Positions 1 through 8,889 are shown, counted from the first letter of the stretch. The stretch is DNA of 64,000 nucleotides from Paraglaciecola chathamensis S18K6 (GCA_000314955.1 BAEM01000026.1:1-64000), one strand, 5' to 3'. Notes: a model not told the origin generated them from the sequence alone. Made by a program: numbers and translations.

Positions 1-430
1 CTTTCCAACAGCCGAAATAAGTAACCAAGAAAGGCCGTGCTCCGGCAAACTTTCTAATCCGCTAACAGCCGCGTCTTTTTTGTCATACCGGCGTGAGGAA
101 ACATCCCTGTAAAACGCACGCCGATCAGGTTCTTCGAAGGCGTTTAATACAAAACTCAGTTTCGACCCATCCTTGGTAGTGCGCCCAGCTTCACCATCCA
201 TGGTGAATCGTTCACCCGACAGGAGCGCTGCTCCTAAAAGCCTCGGGTTCACCCATATCTGGCCATCTGACAAGTCGCTGCATTTATCGGGAAAGTTTGA
301 GTCGCGAATTGATTCGCTGCGCTCACTAAAGCATGCGCTTTGCTTACTTATGGTCTGCGGCCACTACTGCATGCGCTTTGCTTTCCCGCATGCGGGACTT
401 CTTCCTAACAGGCTTGCAAAACGTTGGCGC
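1..430. repeat. Repeat-like left-edge segment
   Basis: No family is recognised. The minus strand is open from about position 363 to the window edge, with an ATG at 201 and a plausible peptide including EPDRRAFYRD and KKDAAVSGLE, but no ribosome binding site is visible. The segment carries short symmetric elements. One is a perfect 14-bp palindrome TCCCGCATGCGGGA at 384-397, and ATGCGCTTTGCTT occurs twice (334 and 371). This mixture looks more like an interspersed multicopy element, or the decayed end of one, than an ordinary gene. The alternative is the N-terminal part of a minus-strand gene running off the window. Confidence 0.3.
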
Positions 431-569
431 TAACCTCAAAGTTAGAATGGAATACAGTGAGTTATAATAAGCGACTATTGGCACTCATAAAGGTAGTTGG
501 GGCGTGAACTATAGTGTTTGAGGCCAGAGGTTTGGTTCAAGGGTAATACCCCATGCAAAGGAGGATGTC

Positions 570-938
570 ATGATGAATAAATTCGCTCGAAATATTGCAG
601 ATGACGTGAAGTCAGAAATTTTATTGGCCGAAGCACGGGAAGCGGAAGGCTTTGCTGCAAAAGCGTTTCAGCATTTAGAAAGTGCTCATGTATTAGGCCA
701 AGAGTCGACCTGGTGGCATGTAAAAGTGCATTGCCTGATGTTGTCGTGGGCTGTTCGGCAAAATGACGCGAAGGAGTGTTTAGGTCAGCTTTTTCGAATC
801 ATCGGAGCGATAAGCAAGACAGCATTAGGCTTAGTTCCTGCGGGTAACACGGGCGGTACAAATGTGAGTCCTTTTAAAAAGCTACCCATCAAGCCTGAGA
901 ATCAAGCAGCAATTACCAAAGCCAAACAACGCACCTAA
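570..938 (+). CDS. DUF3703 family protein
   Basis: A 122-residue cytosolic protein of unknown function. It matches the DUF3703 pattern: an N-terminal helical part with HLESAHVLGQ (about residues 36-45), a central WHVKVHCLML segment, and a C-terminal VPAGNTGGTNVSPF signature (about residues 90-103). Family members are often found beside metal-resistance or stress genes, but the biochemical role is not known. AAGGAGG at 558-564 sits five bases before the chosen ATG; a second ATG follows immediately and cannot be excluded. It is monocistronic, with a hairpin terminator just downstream shared with the convergent gene. Confidence 0.8.
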   Translation: MMNKFARNIADDVKSEILLAEAREAEGFAAKAFQHLESAHVLGQESTWWHVKVHCLMLSWAVRQNDAKECLGQLFRIIGAISKTALGLVPAGNTGGTNVSPFKKLPIKPENQAAITKAKQRT

Positions 939-956
939 AATCAAGCTACACGCATA

Positions 957-992
957 AAAATACCCCAGCATCACAGACACTGGGGTATTTGT
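957..992. terminator. Bidirectional terminator
   Basis: An AAATACCCCAG / CTGGGGTATTT stem with a short loop lies between two convergent genes. A-tracts and T-tracts on either side let it serve both strands. Confidence 0.8.
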
Positions 993-1022
993 TTATTCTT
1001 TGGCTAGAAGCCGAATGCTTGC

Positions 1023-1466
1023 TTAGGCGGTGCTTTTTTGCAGCGAACGCATTTGGTCGTGGTTACGCTTCATGTCGGTCAACACTTTATTGAGTGCCAT
1101 GGTACAGGCAGCGGGTTGATCTTCTTTAAGCGCTTCACGTAATTCAGCAAGAATTTTGTCTTCCACTTCTTCTAACTGACTGACAAATGTATGGTCACTG
1201 TTAGAGGTAAGCGAGCTGATCACCTTGGTGTACATACTTCTGATATCAACGGCCATTGCGTTGTCATCTTCATAATCGCCTTGTTCAGCGACTGCGAAAG
1301 GTTGCAAGGTAGTAATAGCAGTTTGTTTGTCGTTAATCATTTGCTGGAATACAGTTTTGATACTCTGCGATTCCACTTTCTTTATGGCGTCTGAATAGAA
1401 CTCGATGCCACCGTTTAGAACTTTGATAATCGATGATACTTTTTCAACATGATTTGGATTAGACAT
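1023..1466 (-). CDS. PA2169-type four-helix-bundle protein (DUF2383)
   Basis: A 147-residue, fully helical ferritin-like protein resembling the PA2169/DUF2383 family. Members are predicted four-helix bundles linked to stress or stationary phase, with no established reaction. Visible family features are the N-terminal LNGGIEFYSDAIKKV helix, spaced acidic residues, and a C-terminal helix ending in KRNHDQMRSLQ. The ATG is preceded by AAGGAG at a good distance. The gene stands alone, convergent with the DUF3703 gene. The clustering of DUF2383, hemerythrin, peroxiredoxin-like and mechanosensitive-channel genes in this region suggests a stress role, which is inference. Confidence 0.8.
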   Translation of the reverse strand: MSNPNHVEKVSSIIKVLNGGIEFYSDAIKKVESQSIKTVFQQMINDKQTAITTLQPFAVAEQGDYEDDNAMAVDIRSMYTKVISSLTSNSDHTFVSQLEEVEDKILAELREALKEDQPAACTMALNKVLTDMKRNHDQMRSLQKSTA

Positions 1467-1780
1467 AGATTACTCCTTTGTGATTAAACTTGTCGTCGTC
1501 AGAGAGTTGCTCTGAGTTATATGTATTATTGCAACGCTTATACCACTTATTTTTTATACTGCTATAATTACCTTTAAGTTAAAAAACTTTATTTAATACA
1601 AGGGTTTAGTCGGGTTTTTGGTTTGGGGTGGCGAGATTTTTTGCAAGAGGAATTGGTATTTGTCGGGGTTTAAAATTACACCGAGTAAAGTTTGCATTTA
1701 GACTTGAATAAAGTACGTGGCAGGAGCGGCTTTAATACCTAAAGCACCTCGGTAGACGAGGTGCCCACATATAACTAGGA
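1467..1780. other. Intergenic region, no gene
   Basis: The stretch between two minus-strand genes is A+T-rich near 1520-1600, where the promoter of the DUF2383 gene is expected. It contains the terminator of the MscS gene at its right end. I see no supported ORF or RNA gene. Confidence 0.6.
1744..1764 (-). terminator. Terminator of the MscS-family gene
   Basis: GCACCTCG (1744-1751) pairs with CGAGGTGC (1757-1764) around a five-base loop, 17 bases past the MscS stop. On the minus strand it is followed by a short, T-rich but imperfect tail. Confidence 0.65.
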
Positions 1781-2806
1781 TTAACTTTGTGATTCGCCGT
1801 CACTAGGTGATGATGGGGCATCAGCTTTAGTGGCATGCTCCTTACTAAACGTTTGTTTTGAAGCACTTTCTTGCGACTGGTCGTTTGTTTCGGCTTTTTG
1901 CTCACCTGGGTGTTTCTGACTGCTCAGCATTGCATCTAACTTCTCTCCGCCTTTGGCGCCAAAATCCAAGGTTCGAATCGGGAATGGAATTAAGAAATCT
2001 GCTTCTTCAAGGGTCTTTTTGATTAGGATCACAGCTTCGTGTCGAGCAACCATAAAGCCCGTATCCCCAGGGTAATCTATCCAAAACCATACCAGCATGT
2101 TGATACTGCTATCGCCGAAGCTTTCGACGTAAACGGCCGTCTCTTCTTTTTTAACCACAAAATCACACTCGTTCATTTTATCAGTGAGCAATTTGGCCGC
2201 AGCTGCTGGGTCGTCACCATAGGAAATTCCCACAGGGATCTCTAACCTGCGCACACCGATAGTAGAGTAATTGGTTAGGATGTTTCGGAATAAAATTTTA
2301 TTCGGGATAACCTCTATCTGACCAAAAAACGTCTCGACTATTGTGTTGCGTAAATTAATGGCGCGTACGTTACCGAATACGCCTTCGGCCTGCACCACAT
2401 CACCTAGTTCAAATGGTTTTCTGATCCCCATTGCGATGCCAGCTATAAGGTTTTCTGTCATATCTTGGAACGCAAAACCTATGGCTAACCCGACAATGCC
2501 TGCACCGGCTAACAGTGAGGTCACGGTGCCAGACAATCCTAGAAATTCCAAAGCGATAAATAGCCCAGTGCACATGACGATGGCTTTGAATATAGACGCA
2601 AGCAGGTCGGCTATTTGCCTTGATTCTAAAGCACGGTGTAAGCCTTTTCTTAGCATCCTGCTAAGCACTCTGGCGAGTATTGAGAAGACAATGGTGATGA
2701 GAATAGCGACAACAAAATTAGGTAAGTGAGCAATTGTTTGCTCTAGCCAGCTTTGAAGCTTGTCGGTTATCAGAGAGGAAAATTCGCCGAGCGCTGTAAA
2801 TTCCAT
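1781..2806 (-). CDS. MscS-family mechanosensitive ion channel
   Basis: A 341-residue inner-membrane channel that opens under membrane tension to release osmolytes during hypo-osmotic shock. Three membrane helices lie at about residues 28-53, 70-93 and 95-124. The last is the Gly/Ala-rich pore helix with AGAGIVGLAIGFAFQD. The MscS beta domain follows (FELGDVVQAEGVFGNV, about 132-147), then the alpha/beta C-terminal domain. A long hydrophilic tail of about 60 residues rich in S, K, Q and E ends the protein and is longer than in E. coli MscS. The ATG has AGGA upstream. It appears monocistronic, with its own terminator. Confidence 0.92.
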   Translation of the reverse strand: MEFTALGEFSSLITDKLQSWLEQTIAHLPNFVVAILITIVFSILARVLSRMLRKGLHRALESRQIADLLASIFKAIVMCTGLFIALEFLGLSGTVTSLLAGAGIVGLAIGFAFQDMTENLIAGIAMGIRKPFELGDVVQAEGVFGNVRAINLRNTIVETFFGQIEVIPNKILFRNILTNYSTIGVRRLEIPVGISYGDDPAAAAKLLTDKMNECDFVVKKEETAVYVESFGDSSINMLVWFWIDYPGDTGFMVARHEAVILIKKTLEEADFLIPFPIRTLDFGAKGGEKLDAMLSSQKHPGEQKAETNDQSQESASKQTFSKEHATKADAPSSPSDGESQS

Positions 2807-2938
2807 TATATGATCCTAAGTAGGTGAAACAGAGTTAGAAACGAAAAAAGCGAGCACCGAATATTCGGGGCTCGCAAGCGGGAACGCGCTGTTAATGCAG
2901 TGTGAGTGCAGTGCAGGCGCAGCAGTGTTAAATCGTGT

Positions 2939-3475
2939 TTAGCGAAGGTTTTGCGCAAGTTGTTTTGCATCAAACACCTTCAATGGGGTTTTGGGCTCGC
3001 CCTTGCCCATAGTGATCAGTAAAGATGACATAATATTTTCTTTTACTTGCTTGGTCGTGACTTCGCCACCGGCGTAATTGGGGGAACTTGGCGTGGCACA
3101 GCCTAATAAACCGCAGGTCGTTTCACCGCGTACAGGCTTCGTCGTTGTAGGGCCTACACGTGTTAGTTCTTTTGTTTCTACGTCAAGATCGCTATCGACT
3201 ATGGTGAACCAAGTATATCCTTGGGCGGTGGTGAGTTCTGCGGCATGCAGCAGAGCGTAATTCTTTGCATCATCTTCGTCAGTGGTTTTATTGCCTTTAA
3301 ACAATACACGGTACTGGTTGTCGCTCAACTGGACGTGACTGTATCCATTATCGCCATTTTCTACAGCAGCTTGATATTGCGTAGGGGGAACTGTGCTACA
3401 ACCGAATAAGCAAAGGCAAATCATGCATAACGTTAGGGTCGGTTTTAACAATATGTAGTCTGGCAATATATTCAT
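2939..3475 (-). CDS. CC0125/CC1285-family lipoprotein
   Basis: A 178-residue predicted lipoprotein. A hydrophobic signal segment ends in the lipobox LFGC with Cys26 as the lipidated residue; the Ser at position +2 points to outer-membrane sorting. The body carries the motif of the CC0125/CC1285 family: a YRVLFKGN strand, a YALLHAAELTTAQGYTWFTIVDSD helix-strand (about residues 71-95), and later Gly/Pro/Thr-rich stretches. The function of the family is unknown. It is a single gene between terminators. Confidence 0.75.
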   Translation of the reverse strand: MNILPDYILLKPTLTLCMICLCLFGCSTVPPTQYQAAVENGDNGYSHVQLSDNQYRVLFKGNKTTDEDDAKNYALLHAAELTTAQGYTWFTIVDSDLDVETKELTRVGPTTTKPVRGETTCGLLGCATPSSPNYAGGEVTTKQVKENIMSSLLITMGKGEPKTPLKVFDAKQLAQNLR

Positions 3476-3815
3476 TAGTCATACTCTTTAAGGTCTTGGC
3501 TGGCGAAGGCAGCGTGCTTAATTTTATATGTAATGCTTAATTCAATATCGGGGCCAACCCTGCACCCCTTTAAAACAGGGACTTACAGAGATTTATCATT
3601 TCATTGCTTGGCAAGTTTTACTGTTGAAAAAGTAAAAAGTGCACACAAGCGCGAGGTGGTTCGTTGCCCAGGAAATGAAAAAAGGAAAGCCTTGGGCTTT
3701 CCTTTTGGAATATGAAGTGCGATTTACTGTTGAAGCGGCTATCAGTGGATTATAGCGACAGCGACTAAAAGGCCACAGCGATTAAAATGAGCACAGCGAT
3801 TAAACCGCGCCATGG
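3476..3815. other. Intergenic region with hairpin and short repeats
   Basis: This holds the promoter of the lipoprotein gene, a strong hairpin (described separately), and near 3750-3805 several imperfect copies of a CAGCGAYTAAA-like word, including CACAGCGATTAAA twice. A 60-codon open frame on the plus strand (3533-3715) runs into the hairpin, lacks a ribosome binding site, and is not supported. Confidence 0.5.
3681..3705 (-). terminator. Terminator-like hairpin
   Basis: AAAGGAAAGCC (3681-3691) and GGCTTTCCTTT (3695-3705) form an 11-bp stem with a three-base loop, flanked by A and T runs. It lies about 110 bases past the stop of the phosphatase-kinase fusion gene and probably terminates it. 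Confidence 0.7.
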
Positions 3816-5438
3816 CTATGAGGGCACAGCTATCAGCATAGTAAGTGAATTGGGGTTTACCTTAATGTCCAGCGTTTCTGCTTGGTAGGTCTCCCCATCA
3901 ACAACGTACTGTAAGGGCTGCTGCGCGCGAATCTTTATGCGCTGAATGTGTTGATGATGTACATTTTTATTTTCCTCATCGCTAAATAGGTTCGGCGCGA
4001 TAAGTTCTGACAAGCTAAACATATGGTCACCGAATGTCGCTTGTGGTGGCAACCAAGTAAGGTCTAACAGACCATCTTTCGCATTGGGTTCGCCGCCACC
4101 TTGAGCTAAAACTGTGGTAAAAGGCGCAGCATTTGCTACTACTAAGCTGCACACTGGCAGCTCGCGTTCTGGTTCGTCATCAATGCTCACTGACAGGGTC
4201 AGTGATTCATTTACGTTAACCGCTTCCCAAAGCGCTTTGATGTACGCGAGTTGCCCAGCAACATCTTTTTCAGAGCGGTCTGCATTTTCAACCATTTTTT
4301 GCTCAAATCCTAGGGCGGTGACCAGTAGCATGAGTTCGCCGTTACAATAAGCGGTATCTATTTTAGTTGGCTGGCCATTCTCAATGTGTTCACAGGCGAC
4401 CTCTATAGGCATCACTTTACTTTGACTACCAAACAATGCGTGGGCAAGTGCGTTTGCCGTGCCAAGAGGAATGATCGCGAAATGTGTGTCGCTATTGACT
4501 AAGGCCGATGCTACCTCTGTTAAGGTGCCATCACCGCCACAGGCAATTACTGTTTTAGCCCCGGCTTTGAGAGCTTGTTCTGCTAAATCGGCGGCGCTGA
4601 TTTCTGGGGTGGTTTCTACAATGTGAAGCTGCAACGACGCAGACAACCTTTGTTCAATAAAATCTCGATTTTCTACCCATTTCCCACCCCCTGACACGGG
4701 GTTAGCAATTAACCAGGTCGGCTGTGACAAGACGAGCTTGCCCTGCTCGAACACCTTGCTTAACGCCCTAAGCTGGTGGGAGTTTAGCCGCGCGGTTTCA
4801 CGTACGTCTTGTATCATCGTGATTGCTTGGCGTACGCTCAAATCTGGATTTTTACTGAGTAAGTAAGCCGCCATGATGAGTACCGAACGCCCTCGTCCTA
4901 GTGCACAGTGTACTACGACGCCACGGTTTGCGCGGCGCTGGTTTTCAATCCAATTCACTGCGCTGATTAAATCTTCTTCCGTGGGACTTTGATGGTCTAA
5001 AACAGGTACATTTAGATAGGCCAAATCCTCTGAGGTTGCGGTCCAGTCTAGGCCGTCAAATTCAGCAGTTACGTCGAGTATGGCTTTGACGTTCATTTCC
5101 TGTAGGTACTCAATGTCACTAGGAAATAAACGGCAGGCGAGGTATAGGTCATCGTCAATTTGTTGAATTGCAGGGACTTTGTCATGCTTACGTGACCAAG
5201 CGTTATAGAGCTGTGCACCGAGCAAAAATGGGATAAACAACCAGCGAATGTAAAAGGGGATCGAGCCGTCTTGTTTCTTACGAAAAATAGCCGGTTTTTG
5301 CAGGGCGTATGCACTACTAACAGTCACTAATGACAATGCGATCCATATCAAAGGTATAGCAATAAATAGGCTAGTACTGACGTAAGCTAACCATAAAGCG
5401 AAGAGTGCCCCACCAAGATAATACTTTACGATAAACAT
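3816..5438 (-). CDS. Dual-specificity phosphatase / diacylglycerol kinase-type lipid kinase fusion
   Basis: A 540-residue membrane-anchored fusion protein. Two to three hydrophobic helices lie within the first 75 residues. A cysteine phosphatase domain follows (about 90-235) with the CX5R loop HCALGRGRS (Cys178, Arg184) and a likely general acid in VPVLDHQSP (Asp148). The C-terminal half is a DAGK-catalytic domain with the nucleotide-binding GGDGTLTEVA (from residue 301) and LGTANALA. Such kinases phosphorylate diacylglycerol or related lipids. One protein could therefore both remove and add phosphate on membrane lipids or their headgroups. The ATG at 5438 has AAGGA ten bases upstream and is preferred to an in-frame TTG at 5459. 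The substrates are unknown. Confidence 0.85.
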   Translation of the reverse strand: MFIVKYYLGGALFALWLAYVSTSLFIAIPLIWIALSLVTVSSAYALQKPAIFRKKQDGSIPFYIRWLFIPFLLGAQLYNAWSRKHDKVPAIQQIDDDLYLACRLFPSDIEYLQEMNVKAILDVTAEFDGLDWTATSEDLAYLNVPVLDHQSPTEEDLISAVNWIENQRRANRGVVVHCALGRGRSVLIMAAYLLSKNPDLSVRQAITMIQDVRETARLNSHQLRALSKVFEQGKLVLSQPTWLIANPVSGGGKWVENRDFIEQRLSASLQLHIVETTPEISAADLAEQALKAGAKTVIACGGDGTLTEVASALVNSDTHFAIIPLGTANALAHALFGSQSKVMPIEVACEHIENGQPTKIDTAYCNGELMLLVTALGFEQKMVENADRSEKDVAGQLAYIKALWEAVNVNESLTLSVSIDDEPERELPVCSLVVANAAPFTTVLAQGGGEPNAKDGLLDLTWLPPQATFGDHMFSLSELIAPNLFSDEENKNVHHQHIQRIKIRAQQPLQYVVDGETYQAETLDIKVNPNSLTMLIAVPS

Positions 5439-5558
5439 GCTGCGGTTCCTTTCGTGCAATAACGCTTATTTTGACGATTCAATGGTGAACAATTAACCAG
5501 GTATGTGAAGTGACTCAGCCTGTGTGCAGCAAACGCACACAGACTCATTTGCAGCACT

Positions 5559-6089
5559 CTAGATAGTTTTTGTGCCTCGAATGGGGTAGTCATTTTTTCG
5601 TGTATAACCTAAACCTGATACCAGCATTTTCAAGTCAGGGCGCACAAATGGACTATTGGCAATCTCCAATACCTGCACTTTGTTGTCATTGTTGATGACA
5701 AATAAACCAGGCTCAGGGAAGTCATGGTCAGTTTCTGCGTCTGAGGTGGGCTGAGAAACATACAAACCTAATTTACGCATGTGATCTTTGTTCAATCCGG
5801 CGTATACAGGAAATTCAACTGATACATCGGCAAGCTTGGTATTGAGCTGGTCCACCGAATCTGCTGACACCGCCACAATGTCGACGTTTATGTCTTGAAA
5901 TTGCGAACGCATTTCCTGCAATTGGGTTAAGTATTTACTACAAATAGGGCAATGCACGCCACGATAAATAACTAATAGTGTCCAATTTTCAGCCTCTTGA
6001 GGCGCGACTAAACTTTGTGTTTTCCCGTCTTTATCGAGCACTTGAATGCTGGGGAAGCTGGCGCCTGGGGTTAATTTTTCATAATTCAT
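5559..6089 (-). CDS. Peroxiredoxin-like family protein (AhpC/TSA fold)
   Basis: A 176-residue cytosolic thioredoxin-fold protein of the peroxiredoxin-like AhpC/TSA group. The active-site region is YRGVHCPICSKYL, with Cys47 in the peroxidatic position and Cys50 three residues on. This CPxC arrangement is typical of thiol-oxidoreductase-like members and differs from the PxxxTxxC motif of classical peroxiredoxins. A role in peroxide or thiol stress is likely; peroxidase activity is not assured. AGGAGGAA precedes the ATG. The hemerythrin gene lies about 70 bases upstream on the same strand, so the two may be co-transcribed. Confidence 0.82.
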   Translation of the reverse strand: MNYEKLTPGASFPSIQVLDKDGKTQSLVAPQEAENWTLLVIYRGVHCPICSKYLTQLQEMRSQFQDINVDIVAVSADSVDQLNTKLADVSVEFPVYAGLNKDHMRKLGLYVSQPTSDAETDHDFPEPGLFVINNDNKVQVLEIANSPFVRPDLKMLVSGLGYTRKNDYPIRGTKTI

Positions 6090-6158
6090 TTTGTTCCTCC
6101 TGATGGGGGCGTTTGAGTAAAATGTCTAAGGCTAGTAAATGGCGATGCAATGAGCTGT

Positions 6159-6599
6159 TTAAGCTGATTGTTGTTCGCGCATTTCTTGGCGATAGCTAGT
6201 CGCTAACTTATCTTTTTGCGTTTCATTGAGAACCTTTCCTGCCATTTGGAAAAACTGCTGTTCTTCATCGTCTAAATGGTGAAGTACTAAGTGCTGTAGA
6301 CTTTTCATGTGCGTCAACCAAGCGGAAGAGCTCATGTCGGTCGCTTCAAGCTTTTCGATCATTTCGTCGATTTCATGATGTTCAGATATCGCGTGACGCG
6401 ATGGGTCAACCATCTTGTCTGACTTCATGAGAGGGGCATAGAAGTAACGTTCTTCAGCGAGCGCGTGACGTTCCAATGCGTCTTTTAATTGGCTGAACGC
6501 GAGAACACGTTGCTCGCTTTTCCCAGATGTATTTAATAATGTGTCCATTAAGTCTCTTTGAACATCGTGATCTTTGCGTAACGCTTCAAAAATTTTCAT
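6159..6599 (-). CDS. Hemerythrin domain-containing protein
   Basis: A 146-residue four-helix protein of the HHE cation-binding (hemerythrin) family. Candidate diiron ligands are the His/Glu residues in LRKDHD, LERHALAEERYFY, ISEHHEIDEMI and LHHLDDEEQQFF. Such proteins bind O2 or NO, or buffer iron, under oxidative or nitrosative stress. The ATG has AGAGGAA upstream. Its position ahead of a peroxiredoxin-like gene on the same strand supports a joint oxidative-stress function, which is inferred from context. Confidence 0.87.
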   Translation of the reverse strand: MKIFEALRKDHDVQRDLMDTLLNTSGKSEQRVLAFSQLKDALERHALAEERYFYAPLMKSDKMVDPSRHAISEHHEIDEMIEKLEATDMSSSAWLTHMKSLQHLVLHHLDDEEQQFFQMAGKVLNETQKDKLATSYRQEMREQQSA

Positions 6600-6876
6600 G
6601 GGTTCCTCTCACTGTTTTGCTTTCATTATTGTCTTTACGCTAATGCGAGCTTTGTACCAATCGCCTAATAATTATAACTAACTGAATAGTATGGTTTTTT
6701 CGTTTTCGTTTTAGTATTTAAGAAAGGCCGGAGTGGTAAAATTTACACAAATTAAGTAGTTATTTCTGTTTGGTTTTTGGTCACAGTGGTCGATTTTGGC
6801 GCGTGAGCGTAACAGTATGTAGGGAGCAAATTTACAACCTATTTTTAAATATTAGCGTTCACGCTTAGGAGGAAAG

Positions 6877-7272
6877 GTGACACAAGTAATTCGTGCATAT
6901 GTGGGTTCATTACTCGGTTTTTTATTGCTGGACGCACTATGGCTTGGCTTCATAGCGAAAGATAACTACACGCAAGCGATGGAAGGTTTAATGCGCGACA
7001 AGGTGCATATTTGGCCTTGGATTGTGTTTTATACCCTGTATTGCATGGCGATGGTTTACTTAGTCATTCGGCCACAGTTTAACGCTGAAAAAGCCAGTGG
7101 TGTATTCATTGGAGGAGGCGTTTTAGGTGCAGCAGCCTATGGTGCGTACAATATGACAAATTATGCGTTATTGGCTGACTGGCCTTTAGGGATAAGCTTG
7201 CAAGATTGGGTATGGGGCGCAGTTGTCACCAGTTTAAGCAGCTATTGCGGTTGGCGTTTAGCTCGCCGCTGA
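6877..7272 (+). CDS. DUF2177 family membrane protein
   Basis: A 131-residue inner-membrane protein with four predicted helices (about residues 7-24, 42-62, 76-95, 108-127). It matches DUF2177, whose function is unknown; signatures are LLDALWLGF near the start and AAYGAYNMTNYALL in the middle. The start is GTG, fixed by AGGAGG 3-8 bases upstream. It is monocistronic and convergent with the FNT gene, with a shared terminator hairpin between them. Confidence 0.82.
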   Translation: MTQVIRAYVGSLLGFLLLDALWLGFIAKDNYTQAMEGLMRDKVHIWPWIVFYTLYCMAMVYLVIRPQFNAEKASGVFIGGGVLGAAAYGAYNMTNYALLADWPLGISLQDWVWGAVVTSLSSYCGWRLARR

Positions 7273-7335
7273 TTGATGAATCGAATACACAGAGCGTGTA
7301 CAGAGCGAGTACAGTGCAGTGTAAATGAACATAGC

Positions 7336-7361
7336 GCCACGACAGTATGGGCTGTCGTGGC
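7336..7361. terminator. Bidirectional terminator
   Basis: GCCACGACAG (7336-7345) pairs with CTGTCGTGGC (7352-7361) around a six-base loop. It lies between the convergent DUF2177 and FNT genes. Confidence 0.75.
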
Positions 7362-7368
7362 TTTGCGG

Positions 7369-8292
7369 CTATTTATTAAGTTTGCGAATATGGCTGTAAT
7401 TCAGTAACGCGACAAAGACAGAGCCGCCAATTGCATTGCCAAGAAGTACGACAGCAAGAGCCTTTAACATCTCTATCAAAGACAGTTGATCTGAGGTGAA
7501 ATAGCCCACTAGTAGCTCTACTGAGCCTGCAATCGAGTGATGCAAGCCACCAAGGCCGATAATAAAAGTAACGATGTAAATACATAGTATTTGGCTGGTC
7601 GTGGAGTGAGTTGAAAGTATAGTCCACGCACCTAACGCCATTAACCAACCCGCCAAGGTGGCACTTATGAGCAGTGTTAGAGGTGAGTAAGACAAAATGT
7701 GCTCTGCGATAATGAAGTAACCCTCACTGGCATGTATCACCTCGTCACTCAGGGCTAAGAGTCCGGCGCTGAAAATACCACCGATAATATTGCCTGCAAT
7801 CACAATACCCCACAGGCGAAACATGCGAAATACACTGATGCGCCTATCGAGAATCGGGTAGAAAGCTGTGGCTGTGTGCTCGGTAAATAACTGGGTACGA
7901 CTTAAAATACACATCACAAATCCTAGCGGATACACTAAAGCCACCAATACCCGATTAAAGCCTGTAGACATGTCACCGACTATGGTTGTCATTACGCCTA
8001 CGGCAAGTACGGTGAAGCAGATGATCATGCCTGCAGCGAGCGCAGACATGAACAGCGACATGCTCGGACGGGCTAGTTGTTCAACCCCTTCGTCTATGGC
8101 TTTTTCAAGAATGTCATCGGGGTGGCGAAAGGTTTCGTCCACGCGCTTAACTATTACAGAAGCGTATTCTTGACTCTCGCGGGTACGCTCTTTGGAGCGC
8201 TCCTTGGTGCTTTCATTAAACAATAGCTCACCAGAAGGGGAAACTATTTTCGCCTCATGATCGTGTTCGCCGTGCTCTAGATCATCACTCAT
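7369..8292 (-). CDS. Formate/nitrite transporter (FNT) family protein
   Basis: A 307-residue integral membrane protein of the FNT channel family, which moves small monovalent anions such as formate or nitrite. An unusually long hydrophilic N-terminal region of about 75 residues, rich in H, D, E and K, precedes six helices. Family-like segments are VALVYPLGFVMCILSRTQLFTEH, GNIIGGIFSAGLL and VVLLGNAIGGSVFVALL; the broken helices and the TEH motif resemble the YfdC-like branch. Substrate is not deducible. AAGGA stands before the ATG. The YqaA-type gene begins upstream on the same strand, and its stop lies only 24 bases before this ATG, so the two form a probable operon. Confidence 0.88.
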   Translation of the reverse strand: MSDDLEHGEHDHEAKIVSPSGELLFNESTKERSKERTRESQEYASVIVKRVDETFRHPDDILEKAIDEGVEQLARPSMSLFMSALAAGMIICFTVLAVGVMTTIVGDMSTGFNRVLVALVYPLGFVMCILSRTQLFTEHTATAFYPILDRRISVFRMFRLWGIVIAGNIIGGIFSAGLLALSDEVIHASEGYFIIAEHILSYSPLTLLISATLAGWLMALGAWTILSTHSTTSQILCIYIVTFIIGLGGLHHSIAGSVELLVGYFTSDQLSLIEMLKALAVVLLGNAIGGSVFVALLNYSHIRKLNK

Positions 8293-8316
8293 TGTTTATC
8301 CTTGAATCAATGTAAA

Positions 8317-8889
8317 TTAATGTTTTATCCACCATATCAAGGCCACTATTAGAGTGAGCCCGATGGCTGTAGGGATCTTATATTTTTTAAATAGCGCTTC
8401 AGCTTGGTTACCCGCCAATTTGACTAACAGTGCGAGGCCGAAATAACGAATAGAGCGGGCAATAAAAGTCGCTAATAAGAATAGGCCCAAAGAGTATTTA
8501 GCAGCACCAGCTGCTAGCATGGCAATTTGAAAAGGAACGGGAATAATGCCTACGGACAATACGTACCAGAAGCCTTGTTCTTGCATCTGGGTTTTAACAT
8601 TCTCTAGCTGCTGAGGGTCCGAAAACCAGCTGGCGATTTGCTCGGCGAATTGGTCAAAAAGATAATAACCGACGCCGTAGCCGATAATGGCACCAAAAAT
8701 ACAACCTAAGGTGGCCAACGTCGCTAACAGCCATATTTTTTCACGCTTGGCCTGCATTAAAGGGATCAACACGGCTTCAAGGGGAATAGGGACAATGATC
8801 GACTCTAAAAATGAGGCGATGACCAAAACAAGATACATGTTTTTAGATTCTATAAATTGCTTAGTCTTATTTTTAAAATACGTGACCAT
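8317..8889 (-). CDS. YqaA/DedA-type (VTT domain) membrane protein
   Basis: A 190-residue inner-membrane protein of the SNARE-associated/VTT (DedA) superfamily, YqaA-like branch. Family marks are FLESIIVPIPLEAVLIPLM, FGAIIGYGVGYYLFD, and the re-entrant-loop-like PVPFQIAMLAAGAAK. DedA relatives act in envelope homeostasis, some as lipid-carrier flippases. The ATG at 8889 is chosen because CAGGAC precedes it and the family begins here. The open frame extends 40 codons upstream, but those residues are not family-like. It heads a likely operon with the FNT gene. Confidence 0.82.
   Translation of the reverse strand: MVTYFKNKTKQFIESKNMYLVLVIASFLESIIVPIPLEAVLIPLMQAKREKIWLLATLATLGCIFGAIIGYGVGYYLFDQFAEQIASWFSDPQQLENVKTQMQEQGFWYVLSVGIIPVPFQIAMLAAGAAKYSLGLFLLATFIARSIRYFGLALLVKLAGNQAEALFKKYKIPTAIGLTLIVALIWWIKH

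Noticed and set aside
3533-3715. 60-codon plus-strand open frame
   Set aside because: It runs through the terminator hairpin and lacks a ribosome binding site and family similarity.
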